Shown here: positions 1-5,885 of the stretch, one piece after another
Position numbering within the stretch: the first letter of the stretch is position 1
Layout of the letters: each line of letters opens with the position of its first letter
NCBI GenBank assembly: GCA_002310075.1
Contig: DBXU01000110.1
Span: forward strand, 14,102 to 19,986
From: Bacteroidales bacterium UBA1204
Lineage (GTDB): Bacteria; Bacteroidota; Bacteroidia; Bacteroidales; F082
Length of the DNA: 5,885 nt
Direction of reading: 5' to 3'
Translations under genes and position numbers: made by a program
Notes under the pieces: model-generated
Database searches by the model: none
Told to the model about the DNA's origin: nothing
The model's input: the letters and a program-made list of their open reading frames with translations, nothing else

Positions 1-879
<879 letters not shown>

Positions 880-902
880 GATTGAAGTATTGTCTTTAAT
901 TT

Positions 903-928
903 AAAAGGCCGCGAAAGCGGCCTTTTTT
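903..928 (+). terminator. Rho-independent terminator of gyrB
   Basis: A 10-bp stem (903-912 paired with 917-926, core GGCCGC/GCGGCC) closes a GAAA tetraloop (913-916) and runs into six T residues (923-928). It lies 23 bases after the gyrB stop codon, so gyrB transcription most likely ends here and the next gene needs its own promoter. Confidence 0.93.
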
Positions 929-952
929 GTTGAAAAAATAATGTTTTCTCTC

Positions 953-983
953 TTGCAGATTTCATTTTTTATCGTGACCTTTG
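953..983 (+). promoter_or_regulatory. Candidate Bacteroidetes-type promoter for the kinase-AAA gene
   Basis: The Bacteroidetes primary sigma factor recognises a -33 TTG-type element and a -7 TAnnTTTG element about 19-21 bases apart. Here TTG (953-955) is followed after 20 bases by GACCTTTG (976-983), which matches the -7 box except for G in place of the first T. Transcription would start near 988-990, leaving a leader of only about 13-15 bases before the ATG at 1003. The position between the gyrB terminator and the next start supports the call, but the match is imperfect and short. Inference only. Confidence 0.5.
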
Positions 984-1002
984 CCCCCAATAAACGTCAA
1001 TT

Positions 1003-2748
1003 ATGGAAACATTAAAAAAAGGGGAAAAGATCGGCAAGTATGTCGTCAACTCGTTTATAAAAAAAGGACCGGTGGCTGAATCTTATACAGTGCTTGGCCC
1101 TGACGATTTGGTCTATTTCATGAAAATATTTGACTTTAACGGCATTCCCAAACCGATGCTGTTTGAGGGCAAAGAGATTTATGAAATCAAGTTGTGTAAG
1201 GAATTGAATACCGATAATAATGAGAATGTAATCCGTTATGTCGATAATGGTGAAGTCAAAAAGAACAATACGACTTACCATTATCTGGTCACGGAGTTTT
1301 ATCGGGGTGAATTGCTCTCTGATGCCATCGCCAAAGAGGGACCATTCGATTTAGAAGATGCAGCCCAGATTACCCTTTGTGTTTTAAGTGGCCTTTCATT
1401 TATCCATTCGAGGGCATTGCTCCATAATGACATCCATCCTTCCAACATCATGCTTCAAGAGTTGGAAGACGGCATGTTGTTACCTACGATCATCGATCTG
1501 GGACATATTTCCTTCATGGTGATGGGACGCCCGACATTTCCTGTTGAAGACTTGACGCCTTTCTTCAGAGCTCCAGAGACTTTCCGTGGTGTTTACACTA
1601 TCAAGAGCGATATTTTTTCTACAGGAGCATTGTTGTATTATCTGATTTTCGGTAAAGCACCTTGGGAAGTTGACCTGACTCCATGCAAGGGACTAAAGAC
1701 TCAAATCAAAGATGCTGTTAAAAAAGCGCGTAAAGAGCCGTTGGAATTGGAGACGGAGACGGTCAAACTGCCCGACTATATGAAAGCCATCCTGCAAAAA
1801 GCATTGTCAAAAAAACCTGATGACAGATTCGAATCGGCATCCGAGTTTGCACAAGCTATTGCTGAGCAGTTGATGCCCGAACTGGCTCGTATGATGGAAG
1901 ATGGTGAGGCATCGCTGCCACCCGAGGTGCAGGAACCTGTTGAAAATGGCATGATGGTTACGGTACAAAAGGGCTCCGGAAATGGATTCGATAACGTAAC
2001 GGGTCGTGATGAGTTGAAAGAACAGCTCCGGAAAGAAGTGCTATTTGCGTTGCAGAATCCGGAAAAGGCAAAGAAATACCAACTCCCGGCAATCAATGGC
2101 GTGCTCCTTTATGGCCCTCCAGGTTGTGGCAAGAGTCTTGTCCTGAAGAGCTTTGCTGAAGAACTAGGTTTCAATTATTCCCTTATCAAGGCCGCCCAGT
2201 TCGGCAATATCTATCAGAAAGGCGTTATCGACAACCTGCAACGGCTTTTTGATGCTGCCGAAATCAAAGCGCCGTTTGTACTATGTTTTGATGAATTGGA
2301 GTTCTTGGCGCCCAATCCAAACATGGATGGCAATCCAGTTGGCGTCACGCCCCAGATATCGGCTTTCTTTAGCATGATCAATGAATGCTCCAAGAAAGGT
2401 ATCCTTGTGGTTGCCACCACTAACCGCCCCGATCTCATAGACCAAAGCATCATGCGCGTGGGTTGCTTCGATCGTGTGTTCTTTGTTCCGCAGCCCGATT
2501 TTGAGGCTCGAAAGGATATCTTCTTGGAACATCTTAAAGACCGTCCCTGCGAGGAATTGGACTTCGATGAATTGGCAAGAATGTCGGACGACTTCAATGC
2601 AGGCGACATCGCAGAAACCGTGAATGAAGCCGCTATGACTGCCGCCTATAACGATGTTCCGATTTCTCAAAAGATTCTTGTTGATGTGTTGAAATACAAG
2701 AATCCTACCTATTCCACAAAGACTCGTATCGGCTTTAATAAGAAATGA
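1003..2748 (+). CDS. Hanks-type protein kinase fused to classical AAA ATPase
   Basis: A 581-residue protein with two enzyme modules and no signal peptide or membrane segment, hence probably cytosolic. The kinase spans about 11-285: beta3 Lys41 (VYFMK), catalytic loop HNDIHPSN (141-148, Asp143, Asn148), DLG (165-167), RAPE (189-192), SDIFSTG (202-208) and the C-lobe Arg275 (KKPDDRF). The Gly-rich loop is degenerate (KKGPVAESY, 20-28), and HND replaces HRD. An acidic, proline-containing linker (about 290-325) leads to the AAA domain (about 329-570): N-linker FDNVTG, Walker A GPPGCGKS (371-378), Walker B VLCFDE (Asp430, Glu431), sensor-1 ATTN (Asn474), RVGCFD (485-490) and a sensor-2-like helix starting NAGDI (532-536). 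Tyr404 aligns with the pore-loop aromatic of substrate-threading AAA proteins. The start is the first in-frame ATG, just after a candidate promoter; the upstream bases are A-rich with no Shine-Dalgarno. The stop overlaps the next start. Likely role, inferred: remodelling of a protein target under phosphorylation control. Target unknown. Confidence 0.92.
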   Translation: METLKKGEKIGKYVVNSFIKKGPVAESYTVLGPDDLVYFMKIFDFNGIPKPMLFEGKEIYEIKLCKELNTDNNENVIRYVDNGEVKKNNTTYHYLVTEFYRGELLSDAIAKEGPFDLEDAAQITLCVLSGLSFIHSRALLHNDIHPSNIMLQELEDGMLLPTIIDLGHISFMVMGRPTFPVEDLTPFFRAPETFRGVYTIKSDIFSTGALLYYLIFGKAPWEVDLTPCKGLKTQIKDAVKKARKEPLELETETVKLPDYMKAILQKALSKKPDDRFESASEFAQAIAEQLMPELARMMEDGEASLPPEVQEPVENGMMVTVQKGSGNGFDNVTGRDELKEQLRKEVLFALQNPEKAKKYQLPAINGVLLYGPPGCGKSLVLKSFAEELGFNYSLIKAAQFGNIYQKGVIDNLQRLFDAAEIKAPFVLCFDELEFLAPNPNMDGNPVGVTPQISAFFSMINECSKKGILVVATTNRPDLIDQSIMRVGCFDRVFFVPQPDFEARKDIFLEHLKDRPCEELDFDELARMSDDFNAGDIAETVNEAAMTAAYNDVPISQKILVDVLKYKNPTYSTKTRIGFNKK

Positions 2749-3158
2749 GTGCGGTAAAAACTAAAACATTGGTATCTAGGTATTTGAAATCAATTGGGGT
2801 GGTTTCAAAAAAGAACGAGCTGGGATTGAATTTCAGCTACGAGGGATGGAACTTCCTTTTTTTGGACGATGCCGACGATCCCTTGTTTTTCCGCTTGATT
2901 CTTCCCGGTGCCTTTGACGTGACAGATGAAAACTTCGCTGAAGCCATCATGGCGTGCAACAATGTCAATTGGAACTACAAGGTGGTGAAGGCCGTGTTAT
3001 ACGAATTTGAGGATGAGCATGACAAAGGAACTTCCGTTTGGATGTGCTTCGAACAAGTACTTGATACCACGCCACAAGTTGAGGAATTGATTCCACGTGC
3101 TGTCCACAGTCTTATTGCAGCTGCCGAGGCGTTTAATAAGGAAATGAATAACGAATGA
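2745..3158 (+). CDS. Small YbjN/type III secretion chaperone-like protein
   Basis: A 137-residue soluble, acidic protein without signal peptide or membrane helix. The predicted order of secondary structure is helix (about 1-18), strands near 27-32, 35-41 and 46-53, helix 61-73, strands 77-87 and 95-106, and a C-terminal helix 111-136. This alpha-3beta-alpha-2beta-alpha order is the topology of YbjN and of CesT/SycE-type secretion chaperones, small often dimeric adaptors; the WNFLFLDD and FFRLILPG strands fit. Family assignment rests on pattern, not on a search. The start codon ATG (2745-2747) overlaps the TGA of the kinase-AAA gene (2746-2748) as ATGA, so translation is very probably coupled and the two proteins are likely to act together. 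I infer an adaptor or regulatory subunit for the ATPase, or a chaperone for its substrate. Other small alpha/beta folds cannot be excluded. Confidence 0.8.
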   Translation: MSAVKTKTLVSRYLKSIGVVSKKNELGLNFSYEGWNFLFLDDADDPLFFRLILPGAFDVTDENFAEAIMACNNVNWNYKVVKAVLYEFEDEHDKGTSVWMCFEQVLDTTPQVEELIPRAVHSLIAAAEAFNKEMNNE

Positions 3159-3160
3159 GT

Positions 3161-3191
3161 CAGGGCTCCTGAGGACCATCGAAGGGTCCTG
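3161..3191 (+). other. Inverted repeat in the gap before the glycoside hydrolase gene
   Basis: The 52-base gap contains AGGACC (3172-3177) paired with GGTCCT (3185-3190) over a 7-base loop. A competing small hairpin, CAGG (3161-3164) with CCTG (3168-3171), overlaps its left side, and CAGG can alternatively pair with CCTG at 3188-3191. Only three T residues follow, so this is at best a weak terminator; it could also be an RNA processing or attenuation element, or chance. I see no clear -33/-7 promoter in the gap. Confidence 0.4.
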
Positions 3192-3210
3192 TTTAAAACT
3201 GTCAACCTAT

Positions 3211-5019
3211 ATGAAAATCAAACTCTTACTATTCTCAATGCTCTTAGCAAACATTGCTTTCGCCCAATATGCCCCCGCTGGCGATAAAATCAAAACCCGT
3301 TGGGCTGAACAGGTATCGCCCGAGAATGCCCTGCCCGAATATCCTCGTCCTATGATGGTGAGGCCTGAATGGAAGAACCTCAACGGCCTTTGGCAATATG
3401 CCATTACGACGAAAGAGGGGAAGGCTCCCAAACATTATGAGGGTGACATTTTAGTGCCCTTCTGCATTGAGTCTTCGTTGTCGGGCGTTCAGAAAGAAGT
3501 GGGCCCCGACAAGGCTTTATGGTATCAGAAGACTTTTTCAGTGCCAAACACTTGGAAAAGCGGTCGCATCTTGTTGCATTTTGGCGCTGTCGATTGGATG
3601 ACGGATGTGTGGGTGAATGACATCAAGGTGGGCTCCCACACGGGCGGTTATACGCCTTTTACTTTCGACATCACCCAAGCGATTAAAGGGAAACAAAACT
3701 CGATGGTCATCCGGGTCTGGGACCCCACCAACGACAGTTATATTCCTCATGGCAAACAAGTCATCAAACCACATGGCATCTTCTATACTTCAGTAACTGG
3801 TATTTGGCAGACGGTATGGTTGGAGAATGTGCCTGAGGATTATATCCAGAATCTTGTCACTACACCTGATTCCGACAAGGCTACGGTTCATGTGGAAGTC
3901 GGTTTTTCTAACCCGACCAAAGAGGTCCTCTATCAAGTGGAAGTGTCGTACGAAGGCGAGCCAGTGGCTATGGCGAAGTCCATCAATGGCCAACCCGTTG
4001 AGGTGAACATGCCAGAGGACTTTTTGCGTTGGACGCCCGACCACCCATTCCTGTATGACATGAAAGTCAAGGTGCTGCAGAAGGGTAAAGTGATAGATGA
4101 AGTGGACAGCTATTTTGCCATGCGTAGCTTCGGCACGAAGCGCGACGACAGCGGTATCGTGCGCCTCACACTCAATGGTCTTCCCATCTTCCATTTTGGT
4201 CCGCTCGACCAAGGCTGGTGGCCTGATGGACTTTACACGGCGCCCACCGATGAGGCATTGGCATACGATGTCCAGAAAACAAAGGACTTGGGCTTCAATA
4301 TGATTCGTAAGCACGTCAAGGTGGAGCCAGCACGATGGTACTATCATTGCGATCGTATCGGTTTGATAGTATGGCAGGACATGCCTAGCGGCGGTCGTGG
4401 CCCAGAGTGGCAAACAACGCAGTATTACAAAGGCCCTGAGAGTTTGCGTACGCTCGAATCAGAGGAATGCTATAAAAAGGAATGGGCGGAGATTATAAAT
4501 AGTCTTAAGTCGGTGCCCTGCATTGGTGTTTGGGTTCCTTTCAACGAGTCGTGGGGACAGTTCAAGACCCCTGAGATTGTGGAAATGACCAAAAAACTCG
4601 ACCCGACACGACTGGTGAATCCCGCTTCAGGTGGCAATTTCTACCAGTGTGGCGACATCCTCGACTTGCACCATTATCCGGAGCCAAAGATGGTGCTTTA
4701 CGACCCCACCCGTGCCACCGTGTTGGGCGAGTATGGCGGCATCGGGCGTAAGGTGGAAGGCCATACCTGGGTGAAAGACCAAGGCTGGGGTTATGTGGAG
4801 TTTGACACGGAGGAAAAGGTGACGGATACTTATGTGGAGTATGCCAATCTGCTTTATAAGATGGCATTCCAAGGCTTTTCAGCAGCGGTTTATACGCAGA
4901 CTACCGATTGTGAGACTGAACTCAACGGCTTGATGACCTACGATAGGGCGATGGTGAAGCTGGATGAGAGTCGTTTGCTGCAAATCAATCGAAAAATAAG
5001 TCACGCCTTGGCTGAATAA
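3211..5019 (+). CDS. Secreted glycoside hydrolase family 2 protein (beta-galactosidase-like fold)
   Basis: A 602-residue retaining exo-glycosidase of family GH2. Residues 1-18 form a type I signal peptide (KIK, hydrophobic core, AFA before Gln19); no lipobox Cys is present, so the mature enzyme should be periplasmic or released. The order of domains is the jelly-roll sugar-binding domain (about 47-206, WYQKTF at 104-109, DVWVND at 132-137), an Ig-like beta-sandwich (about 207-306, ending MRSFGTK), and the TIM barrel (about 308-598). The expected acid/base is Glu446 in PFNESWG and the nucleophile Glu507 in LGEYGG, both intact. The length suits the compact GH2 group rather than the 1000-residue LacZ type. 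The NxKG motif of beta-glucuronidases is not seen in the barrel, which argues weakly against that activity; the sugar specificity is undetermined. No SusC/SusD or regulator gene is in the window. It follows the YbjN-like gene by 52 bases and may be read through from it. The start ATG is set by the signal peptide. Confidence 0.93.
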   Translation: MKIKLLLFSMLLANIAFAQYAPAGDKIKTRWAEQVSPENALPEYPRPMMVRPEWKNLNGLWQYAITTKEGKAPKHYEGDILVPFCIESSLSGVQKEVGPDKALWYQKTFSVPNTWKSGRILLHFGAVDWMTDVWVNDIKVGSHTGGYTPFTFDITQAIKGKQNSMVIRVWDPTNDSYIPHGKQVIKPHGIFYTSVTGIWQTVWLENVPEDYIQNLVTTPDSDKATVHVEVGFSNPTKEVLYQVEVSYEGEPVAMAKSINGQPVEVNMPEDFLRWTPDHPFLYDMKVKVLQKGKVIDEVDSYFAMRSFGTKRDDSGIVRLTLNGLPIFHFGPLDQGWWPDGLYTAPTDEALAYDVQKTKDLGFNMIRKHVKVEPARWYYHCDRIGLIVWQDMPSGGRGPEWQTTQYYKGPESLRTLESEECYKKEWAEIINSLKSVPCIGVWVPFNESWGQFKTPEIVEMTKKLDPTRLVNPASGGNFYQCGDILDLHHYPEPKMVLYDPTRATVLGEYGGIGRKVEGHTWVKDQGWGYVEFDTEEKVTDTYVEYANLLYKMAFQGFSAAVYTQTTDCETELNGLMTYDRAMVKLDESRLLQINRKISHALAE

Positions 5020-5054
5020 AAAAAAGCAGCGCTCAATTGAGCGCTGCTTTTTTT
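5019..5054. terminator. Bidirectional terminator between convergent genes
   Basis: A perfect 36-base palindrome: seven A (5019-5025), GCAGCGCTCAA (5026-5036), its complement TTGAGCGCTGC (5037-5047), and seven T (5048-5054). Folded as RNA it gives a GC-rich stem with an AATT turn followed by a U-run on either strand. It starts on the last base of the stop codon of the glycoside hydrolase gene and lies 17 bases beyond the stop of the minus-strand lipoprotein gene, so it can end transcription of both. Confidence 0.95.
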
Positions 5055-5071
5055 ATGAAATCTTAGATTTC

Positions 5072-5885
5072 TTATTTAGCCTTACCAGTGATAGTGATAC
5101 GAGTTCCTTCTGAAGGAGTGGTAATCACAGCACGGTTGATGTTGATTGCGTGAAGTTCACCCTCAGCATCATGAGTGATCAGCAGGTCATGATAGTTGGC
5201 GCTATTGTTGCAGTCAACCTTGTTATAGTCGTCGATAGGTCTGGCAGTCTCAAGCAGGATGGAGTAGTAGGCGAAAAGATCAACGTCGGTAACGATTTCG
5301 GCAAAGTCTTCGTCGCCATTCTCAACCAGGTAAAGGGTGCAACCTTCAGCGGGGACGATGTGGGTGAAAGGTGACTTGAAGTTGAGAGGATTCCATACGA
5401 GGCCGTATTCGGAAAGGTCTTCCACATTGTGGCCAGTCTTAACCCAGGTGATGTCTTCTTCAATCAGATCGACAGCGGTTTGGTCAAGTTTCATGGCGAT
5501 GGTGGCAGTGTTGGTCTGGTTGTTGACATCGGTCACAACAGCCTTGATAGTGGCTTCAGCAATGATGTTTCTTTCTTCTTGATCGAAGATGAAATCGGAG
5601 AAGTCGAAAGAGGTCTTTCCTGTGAGGTCGATGGTGGTGTCATAGGTGAAAGTACCTTCTTCTTCTGAATAGATTTCTTCGACAGAAAGCTTCAGGCTGG
5701 CAAGCTCTTTCTTGGTTTGAGCATTGGATTCAACATGGAAACCGTACTTGAGGTTGATAGCGTCTGGATCGTTGATATCGATGATAGTAGGATTCTCAAC
5801 GGTACCAGTGACGTAGTTTTCACCACTCATGACAGCGATAGTAGGTTCCGGATTTTCGGGTTGGCAGCTTGCAAAGAAAGCAACG
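5072..5885 (-). CDS. Probable lipoprotein of unknown function (5'-truncated by window edge)
   Basis: The frame stays open to the right edge; 270 complete residues are visible. Upstream of the Met codon at 5830 the frame reads VAFFASCQPENPEP, the end of a hydrophobic signal with a lipobox-like FASC (Cys codon at 5866-5864), so the true start lies beyond the window and that Met is internal to the mature protein. The mature chain is about 264 residues from the Cys, rich in Asp/Glu and strand-forming. Residues about 35-125 after the Cys look like an Ig-like beta-sandwich, with FHVESNAQTKKELASLKLSV at its start and alternating strands such as TATIAMKLD at its end. About 110 further residues contain AEGCTLYLVENG and end in GTRITITGKAK. 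I recognise the general architecture as common in Bacteroidetes outer-membrane lipoproteins but cannot name a function. The two residues after Cys (QP) are followed by EN, only loosely like a surface-export signal. It converges on the glycoside hydrolase gene and shares its terminator. Confidence 0.85.
   Translation of the reverse strand, partial: VAFFASCQPENPEPTIAVMSGENYVTGTVENPTIIDINDPDAINLKYGFHVESNAQTKKELASLKLSVEEIYSEEEGTFTYDTTIDLTGKTSFDFSDFIFDQEERNIIAEATIKAVVTDVNNQTNTATIAMKLDQTAVDLIEEDITWVKTGHNVEDLSEYGLVWNPLNFKSPFTHIVPAEGCTLYLVENGDEDFAEIVTDVDLFAYYSILLETARPIDDYNKVDCNNSANYHDLLITHDAEGELHAININRAVITTPSEGTRITITGKAK

Noticed and set aside
1003..1900. Reading the kinase domain as an inactive pseudokinase
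   Set aside because: Lys41, Asp143, Asn148 and the Asp of DLG are all present, so loss of activity cannot be claimed from HND and the poor glycine loop alone.
2214..2670. Two overlapping minus-strand open frames inside the AAA domain
   Set aside because: They are antisense to Walker B, sensor 1 and the arginine-finger region of a clear AAA gene and show no coherent protein character.
1003..3158. Calling the kinase-AAA/YbjN-like pair an antiphage defence system outright
   Set aside because: No effector such as a nuclease, NADase or membrane-disrupting protein is visible, and the neighbours are housekeeping and sugar-degrading genes. The role stays open.
3790..4413. Open frame of 207 codons on the minus strand inside the glycoside hydrolase gene
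   Set aside because: It lies wholly inside a gene with intact GH2 catalytic motifs on the plus strand. Its translation is rich in His, Arg and Cys with no recognisable motif, as expected of an antisense shadow.
5057..5071. Small hairpin GAAATC-TTA-GATTTC between the palindromic terminator and the lipoprotein stop
   Set aside because: Only a 6-bp AT-rich stem with no U-run of its own; the adjacent palindrome explains termination, so this is probably chance.
5150..5668. Plus-strand open frames opposite the lipoprotein gene
   Set aside because: They overlap each other and the better-supported minus-strand gene, which has a lipobox, beta-sandwich character and a matching terminator.

Overview
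The window looks like chromosomal DNA of a Bacteroidales bacterium, most likely Prevotella/Bacteroides-like. The signs are a GyrB C-terminus without the insert found in E. coli GyrB, starts without recognisable Shine-Dalgarno sequences, a promoter candidate of the Bacteroidetes -33/-7 type, a secreted family 2 glycoside hydrolase, and a lipoprotein with a Bacteroidetes-like Ig/beta-sandwich body. Genus is not decidable from this sequence alone.

Layout, left to right. (1) Positions 1-879 are the 3' part of gyrB, closed by a strong intrinsic terminator (903-928). (2) After a short promoter-bearing gap, 1003-3158 hold a two-gene unit. The first gene encodes a 581-residue soluble fusion of a Hanks-type protein kinase and a classical AAA ATPase. 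The second encodes a 137-residue protein whose predicted topology resembles YbjN/type III secretion chaperones, and its start codon overlaps the kinase-AAA stop (ATGA). (3) After a 52-base gap with a small inverted repeat, 3211-5019 encode an exported glycoside hydrolase of family 2. (4) A 36-base perfect palindrome (5019-5054) serves as a shared terminator for that gene and the convergent gene on its right. (5) On the minus strand, 5072-5885 carry a lipoprotein gene whose start lies beyond the right edge.

The most interesting part is the kinase-AAA/YbjN-like pair. The two genes are translationally coupled, lie behind their own candidate promoter, and join three activities seldom found together: phosphotransfer, ATP-driven remodelling or threading, and a chaperone-like small protein. 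The kinase has an unusual catalytic loop (HND with His instead of Lys two residues after the catalytic Asp), and the AAA module has lost one of the two arginines of the RPGRFD-type motif. A phosphorylation-regulated remodelling machine with a dedicated adaptor is a reasonable inference, but neither substrate nor biological role can be read from the sequence. The flanking gyrB, glycoside hydrolase and lipoprotein genes look ordinary and show no clear functional link to it.
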